DNA of 64,000 nt from Inia geoffrensis (GCA_036417435.1 CM070916.1:22204052-22268051); one strand, 5' to 3'; numbered from the stretch's first letter, positions 34,216-45,649 are shown. The notes: generated by a model not told the origin, from the sequence alone. Translations and numbers: made by a program.

Positions 34216-35439
34216 AGAGCTAAAATTAAAAGACAGCCCCCTCATGAAAAAAAACACTATAACATAATCACTGCCTCAATATTTATATTACACATGGAGG
34301 ATGCCCACGTGGATGTGCCCTTAGCCATGCAGCCTAAATTGGTCCTTAGGATAGTGTGCTCTAAGGCCAAGAGTACCCTCTGAAGTTTAACCTAGAGCCA
34401 CTGACTGTCTTCAAGTTATCATCATCAAAGTGGATGGCTGCTGAAGACTGTCAAATTACTCAAGTCCACAGCATGCCTGTTTATTACTGAAACATGATTG
34501 TGAAGACAGCAACAATAATTTAGTCACAAGTTCAGTTTTTAAGTTGTCTATATACATGTCCATATAGTATAACAAAATCTAAATGTATATCTGGAATGAA
34601 AAAGCCAATCAAAATAATACAACCACCATGTCTCTACTATAGCTTTTAGAACAAAGTATAAGTAACTCCACCAAGGTATTAGCACCTAAAAGGACCTACA
34701 ATTGACCCCAGAGAAATTATTTTGACAAACATGTTGCTCAAATGGAGGACAACTCTCTAAACATGAACTTCGATACTTACTCTCACTAAGGTGATTCTTT
34801 GGCCACCATCACCCATCTAGAGAGACTGCTTATGAAGACAAAGTGACAATCTACTGAAGCCTTCTGGAACTCACAACTCCAGATGAAATACAGAGTATCT
34901 GGCTCATTCTCAAAAAGGGATGACACACTTTGATTGACTGTCATGAATATATTAAACCCCAAGATGTGGGGTTATTTTATATTTATGCCATACGGTGATA
35001 GTAGTGGATGTATTTGTACTTAAAGGAAATTTTGACCAGAAGCTCACTTCTTCTTTAAGTTGATGAAAATGTGAAAAGCTAGGAACTCCACAAGACTGTC
35101 TGAACAATTATCAAAGCTCCCTATGACCTCCTTAGTACCAAATCTCATGGAATACTTTCCAGCCCTACCTTGATTGGTGTCTCTGTAGAGTCTAACATCA
35201 CTTATCAATTCTTCCATTCATGAAATTCGCTTTCATGTTTGTCTCAAATTCTCTTTTCTGTTGACTTATTTTATGTCTCCTTGCCTAGATTTTCTTATTC
35301 CATTCAGTCTTTGTATGCTGGTGCTATTCAGCTAATGGTGCATCAACTCATTATAGATACCTTCCCTGCTCCTTCCTTCTCACTCAACAAAGCTTTTTGA
35401 TGATTACATTTCATTATATATACATATGAAATATTACTA
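34216..35439. other. Unassigned non-coding stretch
   Basis: There is no gene. The part at 34296-35190 is less AT-rich and looks different from the L1 on its left. I tested its plus-strand frames by eye, and stop codons occur at about the chance rate, so I do not call a pseudogene. Confidence 0.4.
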
Positions 35440-35660
35440 CATATATATGTAATATTTTTTATTCCTATATAGTATGGCTGTTTCATTACTTAATTAACCA
35501 TTAGTGTAGCACTGAAAAAGTTTGTTTTAATAATGTTTTACTATTTCAAATAGTACTGAACCCCCAGCACACTTGAACATACCTGTGGGATACCTGGAAA
35601 TGGAATTACTTTGTTTAAGGGAATGAGTATTTTCAATCTCTATGGATATCACCACATTAT
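35440..35660 (-). mobile_element. Old L1M 3' fragment, antisense
   Basis: CACACTTGAACATACCTGTG, GGGATACCTGGAAATGGAAT and the following GGATATCACCACATTATCAA match the reverse complement of the ORF2 C-terminal/3' side of old L1s. Confidence 0.5.
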
Positions 35661-35689
35661 CAAAGAAATGAATCAAAGAAACAGGTGAG

Positions 35690-36270
35690 TAGTGCCTACA
35701 GCAGTCTCGTAAATCACCCCTCTGCCTCAGGTCCTGGTTCCTCTAACCCAATATTCACAATGCTGCCAGCATGATTCTTATAGATCTGAGCATTTTCCTA
35801 ACTACTTCTCCAGTTCCCTAATTTCAGAATTAAGTATCTTCTGCTGAGCAAAGCTAGAGAGGGCCTTTCATAAACAGACTCCTACCTTCTTCTCCAGTCC
35901 CACCTCCTGTCACCTTGCTTTTGTAGTTGCTTCTTTTTCTGCCTGATACATCCTGTTGCAGTCTCTCGTCACTCCATTTTCATTGAGCTAACTCTTACCC
36001 TTTACAATCCTTCAACATTCACGTTTTCATTTCCAGCATCTGGGATAATTCTTGGAACGTAAAAAAGCAGTCCAAAACATTTGTGAATGAATGAGTGAAT
36101 CAGCCAAAATATAATGCCCATCTACATATTATTATAGCATCTTGGTGCCCTTCTCTTTCAATATCCTAATAACACTTCCTTTTAATCAATCTGTCTCTAT
36201 GTCACTAGTTTTATGGTGATGAGGACTGTACCTGCACAAAATTAAGAGTCAGTTGAATAAATAAATGATA
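35690..36270 (+). mobile_element. L2 LINE 3' end
   Basis: The block resembles the terminal part of L2 on the plus strand: CTGCCAGCATGATTCTTATA, CTAACTACTTCTCCAGTTCC, CACCTCCTGTCACCTTGCTT, CTTCAACATTCACGTTTTCA and a closing GTTGAATAAATAAATGATAG. An internal GTGAATGAATGAGTGAATCA may mark the end of a first copy, so two overlapping L2 ends are possible. Confidence 0.5.
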
Positions 36271-36330
36271 GAACGAAGTTCATTTCTTCTTCATTTACGG
36301 ATGAAACATTCTGGGGCCTCTGGGTATAAA

Positions 36331-36384
36331 GTATCTATTTTCTAGATACGTTTCTATCTAGAAAAGTATCTAGAAAACAGATAC
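36331..36384. repeat. Inverted repeat: 19 bp stem, 16 nt loop
   Basis: GTATCTATTTTCTAGATAC (36331-36349) and GTATCTAGAAAACAGATAC (36366-36384) are reverse complements at 18 of 19 positions, separated by 16 bases. Each arm also contains TCTAGA-like short palindromes. Confidence 0.85.
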
Positions 36385-36387
36385 TAT

Positions 36388-36441
36388 TTTCTATTATATT
36401 CTATTATATATAGCTAGCTTTCTATTATATATAGCTAGCTA
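36388..36441. repeat. Local duplication of TTCTATTATATATAGCTAGC
   Basis: The unit TTCTATTATATATAGCTAGC is repeated next to itself, followed by TAATTT, just after the hairpin. Confidence 0.8.
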
Positions 36442-36528
36442 ATTTAAGTAGCAGATCCAGGCCTAGACAACATATATACTCATTTTTATTTTAGAATTCT
36501 TTCTGATAAATAGGCTACACTTTTAAAC

Positions 36529-36600
36529 AAGTGTACTTTGCTTTCTCTTTCTCAAAGTGTACTTTGCTTTCTCTTCCTCAAGCATACTTTTCTCTTTCTC
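36529..36600. repeat. Three-copy tandem repeat, about 25 bp unit
   Basis: Unit one is AAGTGTACTTTGCTTTCTCT plus TTCTC. Unit two differs by one base in its end (TTCCTC). Unit three is shortened and diverged (AAGCATACTTTTCTC...). Confidence 0.85.
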
Positions 36601-37254
36601 AAATACAGTGTTGTATTTCTGAACAGGATTTGGACTAAACTTTGGAAACTTTTTTAACAATCGTAGCTCTACTCTTCAATAAACATGGGGCCCCAGTACC
36701 TACACCCTTCTCATTTAGCTTGTTTCCTAATCTGTAATATCTCTGCTTCCTGACTGCCTTATTGTGAAGGTTAAAAGCAACAGTAAGGATGTGTCCTGAA
36801 AGTGGAAAGCATTGTATAAGTGATTTGTCATCACTTAACATAATCTTATTTATGAATTCCTTTATGCAAAAATGTTTCTGATCACAAACAGCAAGCATCC
36901 AGGTTCTGTCATTTCAAGAGATAATAAACACTGCTACTGCAGTCATATTACATGTGTATCTGTAAGAATGTCTACAGACATAAAGGACAGGTTTACAAGG
37001 AAAGAGAGTCCTGAATGCAGGGTCTTTGGGCTGATACACATTTTAACCAAGTTCCTATAAAGGGCTACAGAATTATGATCATGCCTAAACCTCTCAATGG
37101 CTGAGACACATGAATTCCTCATAAAGTCTGGAGAGGTTTATCATGCATTATCCAATACAAGAAAACATTAAACTAAACATAGTACTCCCAGAAATGAGTC
37201 TTTATCAAAATCTGTTGAATTGGATCAAAGGTCATTGAGGCACACCTGGACTAC

Positions 37255-37790
37255 TGTATCACTGAATCAGTCATCTGACCCCTCGCTATATCATCCATTT
37301 TCCACAGAACTGGGAGATGAATTTTTTCAAACTTAAATAATGTCTGTCCTTCTCTTAAGATCCTGCAGTGACTTCGTAATGCATTCAGAACAAAACCAAA
37401 CTCCTTCCATGGTGGACACGCTTGGCTGAATAGCCTCTAGCTCCCTACACTCCATCTCTACTTTGGGGAAGTTTGGTGTCTCCCTATAAGTCACATGGTC
37501 ACAAATCAGACGACAACTAGCAAGGTGTTCCCTCATTACCTCATCTAAAGTAGCCTCACCCAATGACTCTCTTTCTCACATATTTGCCTTTGTTGCTTTT
37601 ACCACAATGCTCACTACAACTGGTATTGATCTTAAACATGTATCTGTTACATATGACTGGTCTAGCCTCACCCCATCCCACCTCTACTCAAATACCACCC
37701 AATGAAAGTGGGGCCTATATCCTAGGTACATGTGAGGCATTCAATAAATATTTGTACGATGAGTGAATAAATGAATAATTAAATGAAAGT
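37255..37790 (+). mobile_element. L2 LINE 3' end
   Basis: Plus-strand L2 features occur in order: GATCCTGCAGTGACTTCGTA, CAGAACAAAACCAAACTCCT, TTGCCTTTGTTGCTTTTACC, CTCTACTCAAATACCACCCA, and a tail with GAGGCATTCAATAAATATTT and GAGTGAATAAATGAATAAT. The short frames on both strands are shadows of L2. Confidence 0.7.
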
Positions 37791-38180
37791 TCAGAGCACA
37801 GTTGATATCTAGTAATGTGATTTGGAAAAAAATAGCAATTATCAGAACATGATGTGCACTGCTATTGAAGGTGGGATTTTTTTTTAACTGCTGGGCAGCT
37901 GTAAAACAGAGATTGAGCTAGAAAATAAGGAGTATCCGTCTGCAAAGGGCATTTTCTCAACTGTTTAATTATAAGAGACTTTTCATCCTTTTTTTTCCAA
38001 GTTGAAAAAATATTTAGTACAGTGTTCATTGTGAAGCACCGATTTCCACTCACATGTCCTTACATGTGCATGAAGTGATGAGGTAGGAAGACAGTATAAT
38101 ATATGGGGATATTCTAAAGAAATCTCATATTTGCTTTCATGCTCCTTAGAAACATAGCATGTTTATTTGCATTTTTTTAA

Positions 38181-38387
38181 TTTTTTTATTTTTTTTGTGA
38201 TACGCGGGCCTCTCACTGTTGTGGCCTCTCCCGTTGCGGAGCACAGGCTCCGGACACGCTGGCTCAGCGGCCATGGCTCATGGGCCCAGCTGCTCCGCAG
38301 CATGTGGGATCTTCCGGTACCGGGGCACAAACCCGTGTCCCCTGTATCGGCAGGCGGACTCTCAACCACTGCACCACCAGGGAAGCC
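38181..38387 (-). mobile_element. CHR-2-type cetacean SINE, antisense
   Basis: The complement begins GGCTTCCCTGGTGGTGCAGT, has a B-box-like GGGTTTGTGCCCCGGTAC and a full GC-rich core with CGGAGCCTGTGCTCCGCAAC, and ends GAGAGGCCCGCGTATCAC plus an A-rich tail. The flanks at 38163-38180 and 38388-38405 share 16 of 18 bases, starting TTATTTGCAT, and are read as the target duplication. A pol III box change (TGGTGCAGTGG) distinguishes it from the copies at 16.1 and 40.7 kb. Confidence 0.93.
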
Positions 38388-38477
38388 TTATTTGCATAGT
38401 TTTAAAGGAGATAATGTCAGACCTGCCTGCTACTTAGAAAATTAAAGACTGGCAAGCAGAAGCTAAGACCTTAAAGT

Positions 38478-38615
38478 AGAGAAAGAGAAGAAGGAGGAGA
38501 TAAAGGGAAATAGGAAGAGGAGGAGAAAGAAAATGAGGGAAGAAAGAAGGTGGAACAGGAAGAGAGAGATTGAGGAAGAAGGAAAGAGGAGGACAAGGAA
38601 AAGAAAGTGAAAAAT
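38478..38615. repeat. Purine-rich (GA/GGA) tract, about 138 bp
   Basis: The plus strand is almost all A and G over about 138 bases, with only scattered T and C. The two overlapping minus-strand frames rich in Phe, Ser and Leu come from this composition and are not genes. Confidence 0.9.
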
Positions 38616-38739
38616 AACGAAAAGTAGTGTTGATGATGGGAACTGGCGCAACAATATATTAAGGCACATGCCACCAGGATGGTATTATGGTTAAAAGAAT
38701 ACTTAGAAAGATTATTTAAAAATACAGTCTATAAAGAAC

Positions 38740-39830
38740 CTATATTCATATTAAATTTCATATATATTTATATTAAAATTGAAATCTGTGGGTAAAAAAG
38801 TAATACTCAGACAATACAACACATATTTGGAGGGAAATCTTAGATATTTTATCTCACACTGTATACCACAATTATATCTAGAAAAATTAAAGGATTAAAT
38901 GTAAAAATAGAAACCTTTAAAGTGGAGGGAAAAAACCACGTAAGTGAATATAATTCTAATTTTGGAAAGAGAAAAGATTTTCTAAGAGTACAAGCAATCA
39001 AGACTAAGTTAAAAACATCCTTATATATAAATAATAATTTATAAAGGTGAAAAACATTGTTAAAAAATAAAAGGGAAAAAGATTAAAAATATGTATTCTA
39101 CAAATACAATGAACAAAATATTAATATCATTAATATAGGGAATTCATTCAAATTGATTATAATAGAAGCATAAAGCCTCCAAAGAATTTAGAGTCCACAA
39201 CTATGCTAAGAAATTTAGAAAAAGAACAATTATAACTGATGAACATTTGACAAAAATAATGAATTTCAATAGGAATTACAGAAACAAAAATGAAAACAAT
39301 AAAAAAAGTGAAATGATGTTGGCAATCATGTGATGAAAGAGGCACTTAGTATGGCTAAGGGAGCTGCAAATTTACAAGCTTTAGGTGAAGCAATGTGCTA
39401 ATAATATTAAGATACTTTAAAAAGTATGTCCTTTATTCCAGAAATTTCCATTCTATAATTTTTCTTAGGAAAATATGTACAAAATTAAAGCCAATCTAAA
39501 TATTTATTGTTAATGGTCAAATAATGGAACATGCACACAATAGAGTAATATGTAGTCATGAAAGTGTTATGTTTAAAAACATTTCTACTTTAGAAATCCT
39601 TCACGAAATATATAATTGGAAATAGCAAATGATTCTAAGTTAATATTTAAAATACAGACATGGAAAAAAGACTGGAAAAGTAAATATAAAAAATAACCGT
39701 TTTAAAAGATTATGGGTTATTTTAATATTTTCCTTGATAATTTTGACAGTTTCGAATTTATTCTAAATGAGCACATTTTTATAATATGAAAAATATGAAT
39801 GATTTTAAAGTACAAAAATAACCAAGGTAA
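38740..39830 (+). mobile_element. Old L1M LINE, ORF2 C-terminal part and 3' UTR
   Basis: Plus-strand phrases include TTTATCTCACACTGTATACC, AAATTAAAGGATTAAATGTA, AAGATTTTCTAAGAGTACAA, TTGACAAAAATAATGAATTT, ATTCCAGAAATTTCCATTCT and AATAGAGTAATATGTAGTCA. They occur in L1 order and end in a diverged 3' UTR. Heavily mutated with no intact frame. Confidence 0.6.
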
Positions 39831-40640
39831 AAATGAAAAGCAAGTATGTTACTTTAGCATATGGGAAATAGTGGGGGTTTTTCGAAGACTTAATTTCAAG
39901 CTTTTATAACATGTTAGTCATTCAATATTTTGTTCTTATCTAAACTCTCGGCAGTAACCAATGCATTTCTGCAGAGATGCATTGTTCCTCTTTTATTCCT
40001 GTTTGAAAATATTGCTATCAGTTTTTAAATTCATTAAGCCTTTTATGACTTACATAATAGTTCCGCAAATGACTAATGCATGAACACACCATTATCAACT
40101 AAACTTTTGGCTGCAAGAGTTAGTGGGATATTAGACTATTGATTACTTTTGATTCTTCAAATAAGAATAAATAACAAAGAATAAACATATCCAACTTGCA
40201 ACGAAATATTTTGGTGCAAATATATCCTACAAATAAAGATGATTCAAAAGTGGATATACATGTACCTATCTCAATGACTACCTACAAATCTTGCATTTAG
40301 TATTCAGACTAAAAGACTGCTAAGAAGCAATTTGTTAGGTTGTCTTCCTCTTAATTTGCTGAAATAAAACAAAATACTTCCAAGCCTCTTGACAAAACAA
40401 TGTCCTGTGAAAACTGACAATGAATCTCTTTTCTGATCATATACTACTCCAAAGATACGTTTTTTATTACATAACAGAAGTTTATTATTATTTTGCTCTG
40501 CCTTACCTCACCAACTCTAAATGGAAACATTAAAGTAAGTCATTCTTTATTAATAATTCAGTGAATTTTTGAGTTCACTGTTGTCAGGCTACTGAATGAT
40601 CTAAAAATGAACCTTTCTAGAAACATACCACTGAGCTTTA
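39831..40640. other. Unassigned AT-rich stretch
   Basis: I see no gene and no repeat I can name. Confidence 0.45.
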
Positions 40641-40654
40641 AAAACCACTGGCTT

Positions 40655-40856
40655 GGGCTTCCCTGGTGGCGCAGTGGTTGAGAGTCCGCCTGCCGAAGCA
40701 GGGGACACGGGTTCGTGCCCCAGTCCAGGAAGATCCCACATGCCGCGGAGCGGCTGGGCCCGTGAGCCATGGCCGCTTAGCCTGCGCGTCCGGAGCCTGT
40801 GCTCCGCAATGGGAGAGGGCACAACAGTGAGAGGCCCGCGTACCAAAAAAAAAAAA
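40655..40856 (+). mobile_element. CHR-2-type cetacean SINE (best preserved copy)
   Basis: Full-length plus-strand copy. It starts GGGCTTCCCTGGTGGCGCAG, has the A-box-like TGGCGCAGTGG and B-box-like GGTTCGTGCC, and a GC-rich core with CGTGAGCCATGGCCGCTTAG. It ends GAGAGGCCCGCGTACC followed by an A tail. AAAACCACTGGCTT (40641-40654) and AAACCCACTGGCTT (40857-40870) are the target duplication, with one mismatch. The clean tail and duplication suggest the most recent insertion in the window. Confidence 0.95.
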
Positions 40857-40870
40857 AAACCCACTGGCTT

Positions 40871-41691
40871 TCACATCTCTATGATGTGTAATTATTTGTA
40901 GCTGTGAAATTATTCCTACTTAGATGTTCAGGCAGTTAGGAAGAACATTATCTTTCTTTAGGAAGTACATCCAATTCTACCTTGTACTCTATGATAAACC
41001 ACAAAAAATAGCATTTCTCCCGCCATATGGAAACCCACTTTACAAATTAAAGTTATTTAATATTTTAATCAAATACTCCAAGAATTATAATGCAGTGGAC
41101 TTATTCAGTTTAAATTTGTATTCCAGAGAAAACTTCAAGATAATTATATTAGAAAAAAAGAAACAGGCTAATTTATCAAGAAGGGAGAAAATCTCTCACA
41201 ATGGCAAGAGCTCAAGCTTGGATGTACTGAATGGGACTCCATAACGACAGAGAGATTATTTTGACACGTTCAGCTGTTTAATATCATGCCTGACTGCCTC
41301 TTTTTGGTTGATGATTTTCCTTTGTAGGATATGACAGGCCTAAATGAATTTGAACCCTTGTGAATTAAAACCTTCTGATTCATTTACGTTGGCTAAAATC
41401 CCTTATGCTCTAAGCAAATGTGTCTTTTTCTTCTTGCAATGCACCTGATATGACTACATGTGAGTTTCTGAAATTCTTATTACATGTGAGTGTCTGTAAG
41501 GGAGAGAGGAACTGGTGAAAAGAGGGTGTAAGAAGAAATAGAAATGTTATAAATATCTAATCATTAATTCTTTTTCGTCATCATGGTAAAATAAGCAATT
41601 TAAATTAAAATACTTTTTCCAAATGAGCACTCTTTTACACCTGGCTTCACAACTAATATGCCTTCTAGAGCTTAGCAGGTTACATGTGTGA
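40871..41691. other. Unassigned non-coding stretch
   Basis: An open frame of 106 codons at 40924-41244 has no recognisable domain, and there is no sign of splicing or a family match. I do not call it a gene. Confidence 0.4.
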
Positions 41692-41830
41692 GTGAATAGC
41701 AAACATTACTGAGTATTTATGTGCCAGGCAGTATTAGAAGTGTTGAAGTGGTAACTCATTTAATCCTCACCGCGTTTTTTATCAGGAAAGTACTATACGA
41801 TCCATATTTCACCTAATTTCATTGTTGGAT
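41692..41830 (-). mobile_element. MIR SINE, antisense
   Basis: CATTACTGAGTATTTATGTG, CCAGGCAGTATTAGAAG and AACTCATTTAATCCTCACC are the reverse complement of the MIR core. Confidence 0.7.
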
Positions 41831-42039
41831 TTCAGGTGTAGAGGAATGAGCTCAGAATCCTCAGATCATGACACAGCAACATTATGCTCTGTGTTTTAGT
41901 CATTTATTCCTATTTTTCCTTATATCTCCACTGCCATTCCTTTCTGTCTCCCCCTTTAGAGTTAAGATTCTAATGTGTTTAATCTATATCTTTTCAGGGC
42001 GGGGGGGTGATTTGCAAAACGTGTATTTTGGTACATGTA

Positions 42040-42400
42040 CTTTTCATTCATGTAAATGATGTTATGCCTTAGAATTCATTCTGTCTCTAACTTTTCTCAG
42101 TCTGCCTTAGACCTTTAAATTCCACCTGTTTTGCTAGGCATGCATTTAATTTATTGTGTCTAACTGCTGCAAAGTACTCCCTGATGTGTATCTGCTACAG
42201 TTTACCTGTCCACTCCCCCTGCGATAGATATCTAGGTTGCCCCATACTGCTGCTTCACAAAACAAATGTTCAAATTCTTGTTCCAATTGTTCCCTTTGTT
42301 CCAAATGTTCCAATAAATGCCCTGCTACATGTTTCCTCATGTACTTGTGTTAAAATGTCTTTCAGTTAGGTATACACAGGAGCATAAAATTGAGGTTAAA
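42040..42400 (-). mobile_element. Old L1M 3' fragment, antisense
   Basis: ACTGCTGCAAAGTACTCCCT, CTACAGTTTACCTGTCCACT, CCAATAAATGCCCTGCTACA and GTTTCCTCATGTACTTGTGT match the reverse complement of the ORF2 end and 3' side of old L1s. The two frames here are shadows of it. Confidence 0.55.
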
Positions 42401-42559
42401 GCATGTATACGTACGTAAATAGATTAAGTTCTGCCACCTTGCTTTCTAGATTGGCTGCAATGGCTCAACCGAGCCAGGCAGCAAGGAATTAGGGTCCCTA
42501 TATCATCACATCACTCCAATGCTAAGCACAATCTAGCTCTATAATTTTAGACTTTATTC

Positions 42560-42735
42560 CAGTACCTAAGAAGCACAAAATTATTCCCAGCTTGAAGAAG
42601 AGAAACCAGAGGTACGGAAGTATTAAGTAACTGCTCAAGCTCACATAGGAAGTGATGAAACTGGGATTCAAACCCAGGTGGCCTGGCTCCAGAGCCCATG
42701 TTTTTATTCACTGTATTACACTTCTACCCTACAAG
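42560..42735 (-). mobile_element. MIR SINE, antisense
   Basis: AGAAACCAGAGGTACGGAAG, AACTGCTCAAGCTCACATAG, CTGGGATTCAAACCCAGGTG and CTCCAGAGCCCATG are the reverse complement of the MIR tRNA-related half and core. One of the better preserved MIRs in the window. Confidence 0.8.
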
Positions 42736-43439
42736 GCAGAAATAGTAAAGCACCAAGATTGTGGCAATCTAGACAGCACGGGTACTGCCTTATGGCATTT
42801 AAAAATAATAGCTACAAACAATAACTAAGGAATGTGGCAAGTGAAACTCATCAATGGGCTGAATTGATTCAAAGGTCATCATTATATAATCTCTCCTCTA
42901 AGTGATTTCATCATCAGTAGAATCATTCCTAAACCTGCTTTCCGGAGCTACGGCCAATGGTTAATAGACAGCTCCCATCATGATTCAAGAGTCCACCTTA
43001 CTTTTTTCACAATGAGAAATGTCAATTAAGCATTGGCTGTTAGCTACAGCTACAGCTACTGTGAGCACACTTTATTTGCGCTGGCTGAGTCGTAACGGAA
43101 GATTACAAATGTATGTTTGAAGTCATGGGTGGGAATAGATAGGTACATTAAACTGCTACTAAGATATACAAAAATCCCTCCCTCAGCTTTTAGTAATTAA
43201 GTCTATTAGATAAATGCCAAAAAACATATAAAAGCATTCTATTTTTTAATGGCCAAACTACCCTAGGGCTCACACAGCCTAGGCTAGATAGCAAAAAAAC
43301 CATTTGTTGTGATTGTATTTAAATCAGGAAAAGGTTATAGATTTCTCTAATGATTTAAATAAAATGCTAGCGAAGAAGAGAACAAGATATTAAAACAAAA
43401 CCAAAAAAATCTCTGGGGTCTCTCCAACACAATTCTTTA
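42736..43439. other. Repeat-poor non-coding stretch
   Basis: There is no gene. The part at 42836-43095 has no recognisable repeat and mixed composition, and is listed among the candidates for conserved non-coding DNA. Confidence 0.4.
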
Positions 43440-43620
43440 TGCCTTGCAAAAAGATCCTGAAGTTCCAAAAAGAAGAAGCCATTCCCTAACACTGACAACT
43501 CCCCCCTTCATTCTTCAGCACATTGCCATCTGATTTCATCCCCTACCATTCCATAGAAAGTGCTCTTATGAAAGTCACCAATGACCTTCTAATTAAGAAA
43601 TTTCATAGCTGTTTCTTAAT
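43440..43620 (+). mobile_element. Possible L2 reverse-transcriptase-region fragment
   Basis: The phrase AAAGTCACCAATGACCTTCT and the context around 43560-43600 resemble the L2 reverse transcriptase region on the plus strand. The match is short. Confidence 0.3.
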
Positions 43621-43769
43621 GCCCATCTAAACTTAATTCTCAACTGAATATGAACATATTAATTACATTCTCCATAGTTTCCTAAGGTCATCCCTTTTCT
43701 GATTCACTTACTACTTTTACTTTGTCTTTGATGTTGAAATTTGACTGACTTGTATACTTATAAGAAGTT

Positions 43770-44130
43770 ACAGCTAAATGAATATTCACAAAGTCAACAC
43801 GCTTGACTCACTTCCAACCAGATCAAAAAATAGAACATCATCAACAAATCAGAAGCCCCCACCATGCCTCCCGTCTCAACACTAATTCCCTTCCTCCACA
43901 ATTAAAAGCACCAGCCTGACTTCTTTTAATTTTATCTGCCTTAAACTTTTGTGGAACCACAAATAATGGTTCTTTCTGCTTGGCTTCTCTGGTTCAAAAT
44001 TATGTTAGTAAGATCCACCTGTACTGTGTAAAGCAATAGTTATTTTTTCTCATTGCTGTATAATATTTATGAATATGATTATAAATATTCCATAATTTAT
44101 TTTCCGATTCCACTTTTGATGGATATGATG
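43770..44130 (-). mobile_element. Old L1M 3' fragment, antisense
   Basis: CCACCATGCCTCCCGTCTCA, CTTTTGTGGAACCACAAATA, TTTCTGCTTGGCTTCTCTGG, TCTCATTGCTGTATAATATT and the following GATTCCACTTTTGATGG match the reverse complement of the old L1 ORF2 end. Confidence 0.6.
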
Positions 44131-45241
44131 ATCATGAAATGATAGCTATCATTAAAATGAATAATAATAAAATAAGATTAATTTCCATGTTGGTAATACC
44201 TAGTAGACAGATGCAACAGAGTAGATATTCAAAAGTATTTATTATTTTCAATTGCATAATTGCCTACATTATACCTAAACTTATTTAAATCAGATAATTC
44301 ATTTAGTCTTGATTTTTAATGAGGAAAAGCTCTCTTGCTCAAGCAAAACAACTTCTCCTCATTCATCTTCCAGCACTCAGTTTCATAAAGGAAAGATTTT
44401 ATATATAAATCTTCCTTGGTAGAAGTAATAAACATATTTTATAGCATAGATTTCTAATTAGATAAATGAAATGTTGAGTCAATGAGACATGGCCCAAATC
44501 ATTGAGCAAAATATGTTTTTAGACCCAAACTAATTATGTTTCACTATTAACTATTATTTATATTTTCCTTTAGTACTTTGGGGATATGCTAGAGAATATG
44601 CCCCAGACACTAGAAAAATTCTCATTTGTTCATTGGGTTAGTGCAACTCTCATCACAGCATTTGAAAACTATAAGAGAAGGAGCCTAAATTCACCTCTTA
44701 ATTTTACCCCTTAAGTCTACTGTAGTCAACCATATAGCCCTTATTTAAAAAATAGCCATAATGTTTGTAAACATGTGGTTAATTGGCAGAAATTGATACC
44801 TGGAAGAATCCTCTGCTTGTCTGTCATTAACGCTTTAAAAATGTCACCAAAATCTGATTTAGGTATTCAGAAAACTTGTTTCTTCTGACACAACTTTCAG
44901 ACATGATAAAATCAAGTAAACTGATTGAGCTTAAGGGAATAAAACCACCGACATACTTTAACAAGGAAGATTAGTTGTTGGTATTTTCTACTGAGAATTT
45001 TCAATCAAAGGAACAAGGCTTTCTCTCTCTCTATATATATATATACATACATTTATACCTTTACATATATATGTTTACACACAGTGTGTCAATTTTAGTA
45101 ATTCATGAAATGTATATATTCACAATATACAACACAGCTATAGTGTAATGGAGATCAGTACAGAGCTGTAAAAAAGGATCCTCTAGGTCATTTATAACTT
45201 TTAAAATTTTCTCATGTTTATTGGGCTTTGTTAATTCATTT
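44131..45241. other. Unassigned AT-rich stretch
   Basis: There is no gene. A short (CT)n(TA)n tract occupies 45020-45060. Confidence 0.45.
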
Positions 45242-45251
45242 TCCAGTAAAT

Positions 45252-45471
45252 TTTTTTTTTTTTTTTTTTTTTTTTGCAGTACATGGGCCTGTCACTGTTG
45301 CGGCCTCTCCCGTCCGTTGCAGAGCACAGGCTCCAGACGCACAGGTTCGGCGGCCATGGCTCACGGGCCCAGCCGCTCCGCGGCATGTGGGATCTTCCCG
45401 GACCGGGGCACGAACCCGTGCTCCCTGCATTGGCAGGCGGACTCTCAACCACTGCGCCACCAGGGAAGCCC
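45252..45471 (-). mobile_element. CHR-2-type cetacean SINE, antisense
   Basis: The complement begins GGGCTTCCCTGGTGGCGCAG, with a B-box-like GGTTCGTGCC and the GC-rich core, and ends in a long A tail, seen as about 25 T's at 45251-45275. A 4 bp duplication in CCCGTCCGTTGC near 45309-45320 is not in the other copies. TCCAGTAAAT at 45242-45251 and 45472-45481 is a perfect 10 bp target duplication. Frames through it on both strands are repeat shadows. Confidence 0.94.
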
Positions 45472-45649
45472 TCCAGTAAATATTTAATGAGATTTTACTA
45501 TGGTCCAGGCATGCTAGATGGCCAGAAAAGATAAATAAATCACCCTCAAGCAGCTCTTAAACTAGTTGTAGAGCAATACACATAAATTAATAAAATATAA
45601 AGCAATCTGATAACGACCAAAGCAGAGCGGGAATTGTCATAATAGTGGG

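Noticed and set aside
34296..35190. Possible processed pseudogene
   Set aside because: Composition differs from its neighbours, but in the best plus-strand frame stop codons occur about as often as expected by chance and no protein family is recognisable.
40924..41244. 106-codon open frame
   Set aside because: An AT-rich, Lys/Phe/Asn-rich peptide with no recognisable domain. A chance frame is the simplest reading.
45221..45534. Several overlapping frames with Gly/Pro/Arg-rich peptides
   Set aside because: They are translations of the CHR-2 SINE. The same peptides recur at 16.1, 27.6, 38.2 and 40.7 kb.
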